Source: Prunus persica
Taxonomy: Eukaryota > Streptophyta > Magnoliopsida > Rosales > Rosaceae
NCBI RefSeq assembly: GCF_000346465.2
Contig: NC_034009.1
Coordinates: 30,624,131-30,688,130 of the forward strand
Reading direction: 5' to 3'
Length of the DNA: 64,000 nucleotides
Shown one piece after another: positions 22,396 to 34,577 of the stretch. A program made the translations under genes and the position numbers. Numbering within the stretch: position 1 is the stretch's first letter; each line of letters opens with the position of its first letter. The notes below the pieces were generated by a model. The model was not told the origin of the DNA. It saw nothing but the letters and a program-made list of their open reading frames with translations, and made no database searches.

Positions 22396-22911
22396 TCAGC
22401 GGAGAGAAAACCAGTGGAGGAGGTCGGCGGCGAGGCGGCGGCCCCTGTGGGCGACGAGGTCACGGTGGACGAGGGGAGAGCGGCAAATAGGGCAATTGAA
22501 GTTGAGGTGGTCGAGCCATCCGTCGAAGCAGCTCTTGTGGAACAAGTGGCGGCAGTTGAGCATACGGACCTGGTCCCCATCCCTTAAGGTGGACAAGCAC
22601 ACCACGCAATCGCAATCCCGTGACCTCGCGACGGCATCGTTCTGTTGGTCATGGCGGTTGCGATCATATTGGAAGGACAAGTGGCGGTTGAGGGCGAGCT
22701 GGTCGGCAAGGACGGCGAGGCCCGCGAGGCCCGAGCCCGCGAGAAGGCCATCGTCGTAGTCTGGGCCTGGGCCTGGGTTGCTGAGGCCCAGGAAATGGAG
22801 GAGGTGGAAGAGGGAGGAGCGGAGGTGGTTGATGAATCTGGCGATGAGTGCGATGAGTAAGAGTGGGATTGAGTCCGACGACACGTCGTTCAGCTGGTTC
22901 TGTAACCCCAT
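22396..22911 (-). CDS. RHA2: RING-H2 E3 ubiquitin ligase, RHA2-like
   Basis: An intronless 171-residue protein starts [20 protein letters not shown], the N-terminus characteristic of Arabidopsis RHA2A/RHA2B. I chose this Met over one 11 codons upstream because family members begin here. A hydrophobic stretch at about 15-48 may anchor or dock it. [17 protein letters not shown] at 60-76 is conserved in RHA2 proteins. The RING-H2 ligands are C102, C105, C120, H122, H125, C128, C140 and C143 ([29 protein letters not shown]). All are present, so E2 binding and ligase activity are expected. RHA2 proteins act in abscisic-acid and drought signalling. The coding region is markedly GC-richer than its surroundings. 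A TA/GA microsatellite lies about 200 bp upstream. Confidence 0.9.
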   Translation of the reverse strand: MGLQNQLNDVSSDSIPLLLIALIARFINHLRSSLFHLLHFLGLSNPGPGPDYDDGLLAGSGLAGLAVLADQLALNRHLSFQYDRNRHDQQNDAVARSRDCDCVVCLSTLRDGDQVRMLNCRHLFHKSCFDGWLDHLNFNCPICRSPLVHRDLVAHRGRRLAADLLHWFSLR

Positions 22912-23104
22912 GATCTCTTCTCTCTCTACTATGAAAAACAGCACTTTTTATACATACGTATAATTTATAAGTTCAATTATATGCTCTCAACTCTAAAGAT
23001 CATAAATTTTCTGTATTTTGTTTTGTTGGGTCTGTTTAAAAATATGGTGGATGAAATAGAGATGTGAGGTAGAACTGAGAGGAGAAGTGGGTTCTGAATT
23101 AGCT

Positions 23105-23108
<4 letters not shown>

Positions 23109-23175
<67 letters not shown>
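23109..23175. repeat. (TA)n(GA)n compound microsatellite
   Basis: A TA tract runs straight into a GA tract, 200-265 bp upstream of the RHA2-like start codon, in its promoter or 5' leader. GA tracts in plant leaders can bind GAGA factors. Length is likely polymorphic. Confidence 0.85.
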
Positions 23176-23573
23176 TAGCATAACATATAAGAGAGAGAAT
23201 ATATTCGATATTAGGGAGGAAGAGAGGGGAAAAAGAAGACCAGATGACTAGAGTGTGTGATTTGGTAAATAAATAAAGGGGGAGGGAAGGCTAGGAGCGC
23301 TCGTCGGCGGGCAATATTATACGCGGGCTAGAGAGAGACAGGACAGGGACGCAAACGCACAGGGCTTGGGTGTCTGCCAAAGGCTGATGTTACGACTTCA
23401 CTTGCCTCTCAACCTCTCAATTCTCAACCTTCTTTTCTTTCTCTATAACGTGGTCAACACACTCAGATGCATATACGTTACACATCACGTGCTCTGGACT
23501 GGAACGGCTGAATTTTTCTTTCGCATGAAAAATGAGACTCGCATATCTTTTGTATATATGTGATTCTCGTTAT

Positions 23574-24230
23574 TAGAGGTGGGCATCTTATACCGAAATA
23601 TCGATATCGTATTCTAACCATACCGTACTATACCAATTTTATATCGTTTCATTTAATATGAGGAGATATTCGGTACCATACTAATAGAGTATGGTATAAT
23701 AACAATATCAAGATTTTGGTACTGATCAATACCGTACCGTACCGAATAGTATTAAATATAATTTTTGATTCATTTGATTATTAAAAGCTGTTTCATGTAT
23801 ATGGTTTCTTTCATTGATTGTATTAGCATAAATTTCCCTATATGCATCATAATAATTGACTGAGCTTTGTTATTGGGTATGGAGTTGCATAGGACTCGAA
23901 ATTCTCCTTCACCATTTGGATTTTAACTATTTTGGTTTGTAAGCCATAATGCATGAGTTTTAACCATTTGGATTTGATGAATCTGTTGATGGATAAATAT
24001 TGATTTGGTTGATTTGGATATTGAATATGTTGAATATTTGAATTTGTAACTTAGGCATCACTTATTTTGGTGAATGAATATATTGAATATTGAATTGGTT
24101 CATTTTTTTAGTTGTCATTTTAGTATCGAAATGGTATCGATACCGTACCAATACCGATTTAAATTTTCAATATCAATAATAGTACCGACTCAATACCGTA
24201 CTATACCGTACCGTACCGTGCCCACTCCTA
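23574..24230. mobile_element. Non-autonomous hAT-like element
   Basis: A ~657-bp unit has ends TAGAGGTGGGCA and TGCCCACTCCTA (inverse 10 of 12) and flanks CTCGTTAT / CTCTCTAT, an 8-bp target duplication with two mismatches. Both subterminal regions are dense in CGGTAC/GTACCG and ATACCG motifs, as expected of hAT subterminal transposase sites. The AT-rich centre has no coding capacity. Confidence 0.6.
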
Positions 24231-24720
24231 CTCTCTATCCTGTGAAAAATCACTCGGGAAAATGGAAAGAGGGGCCCAAGCCAAATGTGAAATGTGAAAT
24301 GGTAAAGAGAGTAGGAAATTTCGGGTGCAATGTGAGGATGGTCCCCCCCATATTGGTTTTTCTTCTTTATTCCTCACATAAGCACTTTTCAGTTTCTCAC
24401 ACCAAAAAAAGAAAGCACTTTTCAGTTTTTTAAGTGCTCTTTTTCTCTCATTTTTTTTTTTGGATTTTTTTTCATTTTTAAAATACCTTTGAAAATAAAA
24501 AAATTTAAAATAACCTTTAACATGGATGGAAAATTAGATAGTCTTAAAGTCAGATAACAAATTATGAATTTTGAAAAATTAAGGTGATATTTCTCTTAAA
24601 TTTTTATTTAAGGTAACAAATTAAAACTGATGTATAAATTTAGGTGACATTTCTACTAAAATCAATATATTATATTATATTGCGTTAAAGGGCATCTTAG
24701 ATTCGTTTTATGTGTTTAAT
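24231..24720. other. AT-rich spacer
   Basis: No gene seen; long T and A runs only. Confidence 0.5.
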
Positions 24721-25156
24721 TTAAGGAGTTGATTTTCCCCCTCCCATTTTCTCCACTTACACTCCCTTTTGCTTTTTAATCAATTTTGTTCTTTTTTGTT
24801 CTTTCTCTTTCCTATTCTATCCTTATCCTACATTAATATTTTTTTTTTACTTCACTTTTATATTATTTCTTTTACTAAATATTATCTTTGATATAGATGA
24901 GATTGCTGAAAATTCAAAATTTGTAATGTCAAGGTAATGGTATTGATATTTTGTCTATGATCAATGAAGAAGATGTGATGACTGGTTATTAGGGAAAAAA
25001 AAATTAGTGTAAAAAATTAAGTATAAAGAAAAAGAAATTAATGTAGAGTAAGGATAGAATAGAAAATAGACAACAACAAAAAAATGATTAAAAAGTATGA
25101 AAAAGCAAAATGAGTGTCAGCGGAGAAAATGGAAGTAGGAAAATCAGCTCCCTTAA
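24721..25156. repeat. Foldback element with ~170-bp inverted arms
   Basis: Left TTAAGGAGTTGATTTTCC, CATTTTCTCC and CTATTCTATCCTTA reappear inverted on the right as TAAGGATAGAATAG, GGAGAAAATGG and AAATCAGCTCCCTTAA. The arms span roughly 170 bp each and would fold into a long hairpin. No clear target duplication was found. Confidence 0.7.
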
Positions 25157-27662
25157 TTTATCGTCCTTTCCTTTGCCTTGTAGGCTAGCTTCGTTATGTT
25201 GCGTTGCTTACTATTTAAACAAACGATTATCATCGGCATAAATATAAACTGCACATACATTTTAAAAGTTAGCTTGATTAACTAATTATGATTTTCGTAA
25301 TTTCATCAAAGCGATCCCATTTTAATTAGCAAATTAAATATAGCAGTGAGGGAACTCTTTACCATCTTAATTAGGGCTTGTCCAATATAGGTCCCTATAT
25401 TTTCTATTTCCTAGACATATACCCATCATTCTATAAATCTATGTGTAAAACCCAATTTCAAATTTAAATGACCGGTAGGATATAAGAGGTCATAGTATTC
25501 CTATGTTTTTACATTGTTGCCACCAGACTTTATATTTTATTTTTAATTTATTTCAAGCATTTCATTAACTACCATAATTGTGATTAATACTTCCTATTAA
25601 TAGCATATCAATCACCCCATTTCTTTTAGTTGCCATTCCCTTAACATATAGCCCTTAAAATTGCAAACCAAAAAAAATATATATATTCTGTAAATTACAT
25701 ATCCAATAATGTACCTATGAAAAATATATAGGTATATTATTTAAATAAAATATAGGTATATTTCTACTAAATTTTTTTACATAAAAATAGGTACACAATA
25801 ATTTATAGAAAATATAGATACACAATAATTTATTTTTTTAAAAAAAGGTAGATTATTATCCACCAAAAAACTAGGTACAATAAATGAAATCCAAGTTCTA
25901 AAATAGGTAGATTATTATTGGGGAAAGATGGAACAAAATTTCAAAAAGGCAATAAGGAAAACTGCCATTTTGGGTCAACACATTGTTAACTGTATTGATG
26001 AATTTTAATAATAAAGCGGATAATTAATTGCATACAAAATTTTTAGAGGGAATCACCACAATAAATTGGGGAACCAAAAATTAAAACACCACCCCATTAC
26101 ACGTTGAAATATAAATAGGTGTATTTTGGCAATCAAAAAATTATAATAAATCAGAAATTGAGCTTAATAAGGTAACTTAATGAGTTGGATCCTAATCATA
26201 GGTTTTTATTTATAAAAATTAGGTATTATTTATAGGAACAAAAAGTGAAAAATTACAGGTAAGGTAAGTTAAATTTGAAAGGTGTAAGCCAAATTTACTA
26301 TAATAAGTAATACTACGTAGTGAGCGCCCCATATTCATATGCATTGTCGTCTATACACAACACACACGAGACACTCGGCACACATGTGGAGCTAGCTACG
26401 CACTAATATATCCAAAACCCAAAAAAAAAAAAAAAAAAAAAAACACCAAGTATAAGTATATGGATACGTAATCTTTTGGAGCAAATTTTAGTGGAGGATT
26501 CAGAGTCATGTGCTCAAACAATTCCTCTGGTCTCTAGATATACATATGCATGCATGCATCAACATCCATCGCCGTATTGTGTACACGACAATGCATATGG
26601 GTTATTAAGCAAATAGAGAAAAGGGCTACAAAAAAACCAATGAAGCTATATGGGTTTAGATCGATATACAGATGCATTATGCATGCGTCTTCTTTCAACA
26701 TAAAAACCAATCAAACTCCTAATAATTCTTACACGCATTCTTTATCAGCTTTCTACTTACCATTAACATAATTAATTATCCATCTCTATCGTGTTTGGTC
26801 GTCGTTGCTATCATAATTATATATAGTTAGTTATAAATTAAACACAAATCATTCCAACAAGACCTAGTCGTCAATGTCATCCCAAGCAAGCAAACATGCA
26901 TGTTCTTCCATGTGATTTCTCATTGTCATAAATATATACTTAATATTTGGTTTTCTTTTTACTTCTCAGCTTTCCCCTTTTTTTTTTCCTCTGTATTTTA
27001 TTTCAAAAAGTTAACCTGACAATTACGTTTGTTTTGTTATTATAAATACTTGGGCGAAGGGTCCAAAACTAGCAAATACATCTACGCTTGTACGAAATTG
27101 CAAATGGCCGTCCATATTCCAAAGTTTAAAGTCCAATCCAATCCCAATCCTATTGAAATTGAATGCCAGTTTTTCTTTGAACTTTCCAAAGCTTCGAAGG
27201 AGTACTTAAGTTAACTACTGGCAGCTAGCCTGTCTTAATCTGAATATGGCCCGTCCCATCTCCACTAGCTAAGCTAGGTTTGCATTATTTAATTGGGTTA
27301 AGAAACCCTATTTCCGGTGGCGGTTTATTAGATGATTAAATATCTTTTTTTTTCTCCTTCATTTTTTAGAAGAAAAAAAAAGTGCTCCTCTTTTTTTGGG
27401 GGGTTCAAAACCAGTGGCTTGGTTGGTTTCATTAATTTAATATTAGTTGATTAAGTCTAAAAGGAGTTGCTTTGTTGATAAAGCATGCTGCATTATGGGT
27501 GGTAATCAATATAATAATATTATTAAACAGGTATATGTCACATTCCATATGCTATATATATATAGTGATCACATTATCTAAGTCGGCCTACTAATTCTGA
27601 TAAAAAGATCGAAAAACAAAGTCATTAAAAAGCATCCACATTCCAACATGAGTACATACATA

Positions 27663-27693
<31 letters not shown>

Positions 27694-29465
27694 CATGGTG
27701 AACCACAAGAAAAAAGTTTTTGGATAGGAAGCTAGAAAATGAGAATAGGAGAGAGAGAAATTAAAGAGGTATCGTGTGGTGGGAAAATGGAAATTGTTGT
27801 GAGCAGGATACTTCCAACATAAATACAGACATGTTTGATTAATAATGATGGACTAATAACAAGCATTGGGCGGTGGGATTGGGGAGAGATTTTCCGTGAT
27901 CTCCGCTGACTAACTTAATCTTACATCTATATATCCATCTCCAAATTGAGGGACTAAAATTTATATGATTAGAGTTAATAGGAGACTTAAAGGATAAATA
28001 ATTAATAATTAAGAGATGCATAAATATATATATATATATAAATATATAATTAAGAGATGCATGATGCAATATCCACCGTCCACAAAGATCCGCGTATCCG
28101 CCGACTATCGACCTTTGTTTAATTTTTGGTCCTAGATACAAACCACAAACAAAGCAAGCTGTTGTGTTGTTGATAAAGGAATTATAAAGCAAATGAGGAC
28201 TTGAAAAAATTTCATCATGATTTTTGGGTTTGTCAGCTTCCCTCTTTTGATATCTAACCCTATATGGAATGTGGTCTCAACTGGATCGCCTTTGCCATTT
28301 GCCTTGTCATAGGACCACAAAAGATTGATCACCATCCTATCTTTTTTAACAAATTTTGTCCCTTCAACGTTGATGGGAGACTTGAACCAATAGTCCAATA
28401 TAATATCTTCGCAAGCAAGATGATTAAGAACAGTTATTCTTCTACCTGAGGTCTTGTGTTCAATTTCACATTTTCAAATATCGCGTGTATTAAAAACAAA
28501 ATCTTCATATGAAAACATTATCATGAACGTAAGGTGTTTGGAGCTGCCAAATCTATTGTCTAATTGGTGAAAAAAGTGCAAATAATACACGTATTAAGTT
28601 GAGTCGAAGGCATTCTTAGAAGGAAGAATCGAGATGATATGTTGATTGATCCATGATAATGATATTGAGGAAGGGTGGTGGTGAGAATGACAACGATGGG
28701 TAGGAGTTGGTAGGACCACACACAACACAAGCAATGAATTACAAAATAATAACTAATATTAAAAGAAATCCCATTCGGATGCATTTTAGGTCTTGCAGAG
28801 TCCAGAAAATCCCCAAAGAAATTTAGTCGGTAAGGAAGCTTGGAAAATGATGCCCATTCATTGTACTTGAGAGGTCACTAAAAGGGGAAAGTTTATTTAT
28901 TGATTAAAAAGAAGAAGAAGAAGAGGAAGACGAAGAAGAAGGAAGGAATGCGTCACTGGTTTTGCTAAGTAAAGAAATCACTCTAATCTGTCACCTCAAA
29001 AGTGTAGGCAGACAACCTTGCCTATCGATCAACATTTAGGACTAAAATATGTGTGCCCAGTGGCCACCATCAGAACAATACAACAATAGGGTTTTTATTA
29101 ATGTTTATAATTATAACCTATATAAATAACACCTAGGTTTTCTTCAACCTATAAATAACACCATTGACACGTATATGTTTATAAAATTCATTATGAAAAG
29201 GGCACTTTTACCTTTACCCATCAAGGTGTGACTCAAGTTTATGTCCTTCCAAGAGTTTGAACACCATTTTTACCTATTGCTGGGCTACGAGGAATCCTGT
29301 GCTAGCATTTTACTTGTTCGAGGATTATTGTGAGTCATTAATGCATGTGAGTTTATTTTTAAAACTTTGTAAAGAATTTAGACGGTTAATCTACATGTTC
29401 ATACACTCACTCACAACCTTTTGGATGTGGCTTTAGCCTTAAGCAAAAATTTACATACGATTTTT
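25157..29465. other. Gene-poor AT-rich region
   Basis: No supported gene. There are poly-A runs (26420-26443) and TA microsatellites near 27665-27689 and 28025-28041. A pair of ~30-bp inverted blocks at 26328-26362 and 26574-26602 shares TATGCATTGTCGT. GAAGAAGA units occur at 28910-28940. A reverse ORF at 28398-28132 (88 codons) has no recognised motif. Confidence 0.45.
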
Positions 29466-29643
29466 ATTCTCCATTAAGTATTTAAGTTAAGATTGGTTAC
29501 ATATTTCTAATCTCGATCGTTAGATTACATTCATTAAATATGTTTGTAGATTTAATATGCAAACGGACATACAATCCAACGGTCGAGATTCTCGATATTA
29601 GAAATATGTAACTAATGTTTAACATAAAATACTTATTGGAGAA
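29466..29643. repeat. Foldback MITE
   Basis: TTACATATTTCTAATCTCGA and CGTTAGATT on the left mirror AATCCAACGG, TCGAGATTC and TAGAAATATGTAACTAA on the right. The outer parts TTCTCCATTAAGTA and TACTTATTGGAGAA also pair. It is about 178 bp and non-coding. Confidence 0.65.
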
Positions 29644-30311
29644 TTTTCCCTCTACCAATGTGTTGTGGGGATCTCCTTTGAGTAGACCTACTGAGAAGTC
29701 TGAGGTGAGTTGACTTGGATACTTTGATCAAGGTGGGTGGGTAGAGACCGGGTCAAACTGACGAATTAAGATCCAAAGGCAGGTCATATGGTCGTCCATT
29801 TCCTAAATTTCGAATTTGGTGAGATTTGTATGTGGATGGTGGTGGGCATATAATGAAAAGGCAAAATGATTTAACGAAAAAGGGCAAACCTCGCTCTTTA
29901 TAATTCTATCAACTTAAAAGCACACTCTACGTAACTACCAAAAATTAAAAAAAATGAACAGCATAACATCAAAGGTAACTTGCAGAAGCATTGAAGCATT
30001 CTAAAGGCATCACGTTGGGTATAATAGTGAATTTCTCTTCATATTACTAACAAGCAGCCTAACTGTAGTGTAGTCTATATTGATGAAATAAATAAGGATG
30101 AGATTTTTGTAAATTTACAACTTCACAAGCAAAAGTTACATGATGAAATGCTCGAGAAGAGTATTGGCAGAAAAGATAAAAAACCATTACAAAGAACATC
30201 TCAAGAAGTGGGTTTTCCATCTCTCTTGAGCAATTCCTGAAAAAAAAAAAATTCAGATGCAGTAAGCGAGCCAAGCATAAAAACACTGATTTTTTTTTTC
30301 TCTTTTTCATA
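29644..30311. other. Spacer and probable 3' UTR of the oxygenase gene
   Basis: No other gene is seen. The 200-300 bp just below 30312 are the expected 3' UTR of the minus-strand oxygenase. Confidence 0.4.
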
Positions 30312-33300
30312 TCAAATTTTCACTACCAGTTTGGTGGCAGCAATTGATTGACGCTGCCTTTCTTTCTTCTCACGCTGGCACTCTCCACACCAGTTAGAAG
30401 AATCTTTCTGATACTTCTTCAGCTCTCTAAAGACCGAACTACAAAAAGATTGGGGATACACACTGAGAAAATTGATAAACAGAAATGCATAATTAAAGAT
30501 AATCCTTGCAGTCAAACCCCATGATTGACATTTACTGTAAGAAATACTTAGAAAGCTTCTACAAAACTGATTGTCATTTACTCAAACAGCCGGCAAGCAG
30601 AAAATTCCTGAGTTCTAATGACAACCAATATCCTTGACCCCAAAAAGAAAAAACTCAATATGACCTGATACCAAACCATGAACAAATTGGTACGTTGTAT
30701 TAATTGGATACCTATTCCACATAGAGCAGATACATGAAGTACTAAAACTCAGGGAGATTGTGATATCCTTAAAATGCTTCAGTTAGGTTTCTTGAATTTC
30801 TTTTAAGGGGGCCTCAAAGAGGAGAAAGGTACCTTCTGCACCACAGTAGTAAGTTGACTCGACACCCTGATGTTGTGGCTCTAGCACCATGCCGATTGCG
30901 ACCACGATGAAGAACCGCATGCCCCGGAACATGAGAATAATCAAAGATTTCCTATGAGTACAATTACAAAAATTCCAAGAAAAAAGTTCAATAATTACAC
31001 AGTAAACCGTAAAAAAATATTAAATATAAAAATAAACATGCAACTTGCTAGTTACCATTTATCATGAAATAAAATGATATCAAATATGAGACTCTAAAGA
31101 ATTTGTATTACTGCAGGTTGAAAAGTGTGACGCCGCATAAAAAACTGTACTAAAAAATATCTTAAAGACTAGCGTACCTCTGATTGTGTCTCTGAATTTA
31201 CATGTTTATCACATCGAATACCTCGAAAGAACAATTCTCCGCCAGAAAATTGCTTGCCCAAGCAAACATTCAAGGTGACTTCTGAGTCATCCACATGAAA
31301 ACCTACAATATAAAGCTACCGTCGGTTCATAAAAACTTAAAAAGCCATAAATTTAGCGCCCAGGGCTTCAAGATGAAGACAGACAGAGGAAGTAACAGAC
31401 ATACATTACTGAACAAATTGAACGCAATTATGAAAACAAAAAGGAGATATCATATCAGCTAAACCAAGATTCAAAACTGTTGTGAGAAAAAAAAAATTAT
31501 AATAAGTAGAAATAACTCCAGATGCAACATAGTACATTATTGTGCCTTTAAATATTAAAGCCTCAGTGTTATGCTGCAGTCTAGAGCATAACTCCCTGGA
31601 GTAAGAAAATGGAAAGAGTGGAAACGGTATAGAGAAAGAGAGAGAGAGGGGCTTCAAATACAAATTTCATATTAGAAAACTAAATCCAAAACTTTCAGAT
31701 GGATACGTACCAAGCTCTGAATCCTTATCAGTTCCATATTCAACAACAAAACCATGATGAGAATCCAGCGTGGATCCACCAACTTCGGGGAAGAAAACTA
31801 CATAAATACCAACCAAAAAAATGAGGTATAACATTAGTCCTAATGTTTCATATTATGTGTTTTTTCTTTTTCTAATTATGATTTTACAATATTAGAGATG
31901 AAATACCTCTAGACATAGGGCGTATAAAGTCCTCCATCAACTTGTCAAGCATGGTTTCTAGGCCAAAGTCATCAAGAACACAACCGTATCTATTCATTGT
32001 GTTTGGTCGCATGATTCTGAAATTTGTCTCAATGACCCACCTTTCAAAAGTTTCCACCTAAGCAATCAGAATATGATAAGAAAACAGAAAAGATAGTATA
32101 CAGGAAAAATTCATTTATATAAAAAATGATACCTCGGATAATAACAATTCACAGAAGTATGGCTGAAGCATTTCAAATGTATAAATTCCTGGAGCGGGTT
32201 CAGCCATTATACTTCTAAAGCTATCCTCTGTATTCTCATTGATTGCTTTGAGAAATGAGGGGACAAAGAACTGTGCAGCTTGCATAGTGTATAACTCCTT
32301 GTGTACAGGCTACAAAGAGGAAGGAACAATTAAGAAGGAAATTTATGTATGTATGTATGGAAGTCAATGCATGCAATTGTATGTCTTATGCAGAAAACTC
32401 AATTCTAACATTTCCAGAAGTACAAAGAGAAGAGACTTAACTTTAATCACTGCAACACTCAAACATAAAGGTGTTGTTTACATATTATAGCATGTCTCAA
32501 AAAGTCAACAGCATATTAGCCATTAAACGCACCTGATAGTGTGAGATGATCTTCTGCCTGTATTCTCTATGTCGTTGAACCTGTTTATTCGAACAGAGAA
32601 AAAGTATGAGCCCCTCAGGAACATAATGACGTTACTTTGATCAATTAGCCAGAGCACATTGCCCCTGGTGTTCAGAACCATATATTATTTATAGAGCTTA
32701 TCTCCTTCAGCTACACACAGAAATAAAATCCCCATCAAAAACCAAAATTTAAGACAAGAATGGAGCTTCATATACTCACAAATCCCCAAAATCCCACGTC
32801 TATCAAAATCTTCATTTCGTATTCTTATCTTTTCTCCCAATTTCTCATCGTTTCTGAAGAATTAAAAAAGATGGCACATTCTGTCGTGATTGCAAGTGCA
32901 GCCCGCTCATTTCACACGCTCAACATATCCACACAATTAAAAATGAAAGAATACGGAATCCGAAACTTCCACAATTCACGTTCAATTTCAGTTTCCAGCA
33001 TTTACCAGAGAGAGAGAGAGAGACAGAGCAGAGAATTGCCATTTTCTTACACGAGTGCGCTCACTCTCGGACGAGTAGCGTAGGAGAATGTCTCTCATGT
33101 ACTGGAGCTTGAGGTCACGTGACCCATTGAGCATGGTGGGAGGCAAGTAGCGCTCCAGCGAGCTGAAGAGCAAGGGACTAAACTCCAATTGATGAAGGTC
33201 GTCGTAGCTGTCCGGCTTGTGCTCCTTGTTAGGGTTCAGTCTCAGCCTGTTTGCCAAGCTCATCGAAGAAATGCCGCAGTTCCCGTTGCCTGTTCTTGGC

Positions 33301-33353
33301 GTCTGAGTCTGAGGCGGTTGCTTTCTTCGCTCGGCTGGGCCGTCTATAGACAT
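30312..33353 (-). CDS. 2-oxoglutarate/Fe(II)-dependent oxygenase, PKHD-type hydroxylase
   Basis: Eight exons close in phase for 378 residues: 33353-33051, 32580-32533, 32309-32133, 32057-31907, 31797-31711, 31302-31178, 30951-30833 and 30438-30312. The N-terminal third (PDSYDDLHQLEFSPLLFSSL, ERYLPPTML) is typical of the plant family annotated as PKHD-type hydroxylases (At1g22950-like). The double-stranded beta-helix core shows the iron ligands His258 and Asp260 (FHVDDSEVTLNVCLG), the loop GGELFFRG, and a distal His318 followed by Arg328 (HGARATTSGCRVNLLLW), which should bind 2-oxoglutarate. The C-terminus is lysine-rich with a CGEC pair. All catalytic residues are present, so activity is expected; the substrate is unknown. 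No signal peptide is apparent. Confidence 0.88.
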
Positions 33354-33779
33354 GGTCTTGGACGCTTAGAGAGAGATATTGTGGATTTCCAGAGAGGTAG
33401 GGCGAGTGAATTGGTGGAATTTGTTAGGGTTTTGAAGAATTGAAAATGAAGAAGAAGAAGAAGTTTGAGCAGCAGGTTAGGGTTTGGGGTTCCTGTGGTT
33501 CGTTGGTTAACACTTAACAGTGGACGTGTTAGCTGGATCGGGATGTAGGGTCCACCCAACTCCGAGGACTATGACGTGGAGGGTTTTTATTAGAGTGTGG
33601 GGACGCTCTGACGTGGTGTTAGAAACTTATCCACATATTTTCAAGTAGTCCGATTAATTCATTCTACAATTTTCTAAAGATAAATAATTTTGCCCAAATG
33701 TGAGTTAGGTTAGTTAATCAAAGTATTGAGCCGTCCCCTTCATTTGAAATTTGAATCTGACCCGTGCACATTAGAATGA
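33354..33779. other. Promoter and 5' leader of the oxygenase gene
   Basis: Upstream sequence of the minus-strand gene. It contains a GAAGAAGAAGAAGAAG run near 33448-33464. No other gene is seen. Confidence 0.4.
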
Positions 33780-33788
33780 TTTAAAATA

Positions 33789-34568
33789 GGCTAATTATCA
33801 CAAAACGTTCCTAAGGTTTACAAAATTATCAGATTGCATCCTTAATGTATTTTTGTGTCATTCGTGGTCCTCAAGGTTAATATGTGCGATCACAAATGGT
33901 CCCTGCCGTTAGGTTCCGTCAAAAACTCCGTTAGTTTGCTGACGTGACTTATATATGTATCACAAAACATCCTTGAGGTTCACACACTTATCACAAATGG
34001 TCCCTACGAATTTTTTAAATTTAAAAATTCACAACATTTTTTTGTTTTCTTTTTAAAATTATTTATAAATGAAAAAACCATTTATAGAAGGATTTTAATC
34101 TTGAGGACCATTTATGAACTCTAAACTCTTAGTTTTTTCATTTTTAAATTTTATGAATTTTAAATTATTTTTTAAAAACTCCATTAGTTTGTTGATGTGG
34201 CATATATATGGAGCCCACATTACAATAATATAGTGCCACATGTATTTAAAATATAATATATATTTTAAAATAATTTAAAATTCATAAAATTTTAAAAAGA
34301 AAATCAAAATTTATGAATTTTAAATATAAAAAATTAAAAAAATTCGTATGGACCATTTGTGATAGGTGGGTAAACCTTAGGGATGTTTTGTGATATATAT
34401 ATTTATGTCACATCTGCAAACTAACGGAGTTTTTGACTGAATCTAAAGGCAGGGACCATTTGTGATCGCACATATTAACCTTGAGAACCACGAATGACAA
34501 AAAAAAAAAAATTAAGGATGCAATTTGATAATTTTATAAACCTTAGAGACGTTTTGTGATAATAAGCT
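33789..34568. mobile_element. Non-autonomous Mutator-type element with perfect 9-bp target duplication
   Basis: A ~780-bp element has inverted ends GGCTAATTATCACAAAACG and CGTTTTGTGATAATAAGCT, with arms of about 250 bp (ATCACAAATGGTCCCT, AAAAACTCCGTTAGTTTGC and CTTGAG.ACCACGAATGAC recur inverted). TTTAAAATA is present on both sides, at 33780-33788 and 34569-34577, exactly the 9-bp duplication Mutator transposases make. The centre is AT-rich with no coding capacity. Its ends are unrelated to those of the large MULE at 12761, so a different transposase would move it. Confidence 0.8.
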
Positions 34569-34577
34569 TTTAAAATA

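Noticed and set aside
22322..22860. Plus-strand ORFs of 71-145 codons across the RING gene
   Set aside because: They are frame shadows of the GC-rich RHA2-like coding region, with no domain of their own.
28132..28398. Reverse 88-codon ORF in the gene-poor region
   Set aside because: It has no recognised motif, no neighbouring exons and no promoter-like context. Chance is sufficient.
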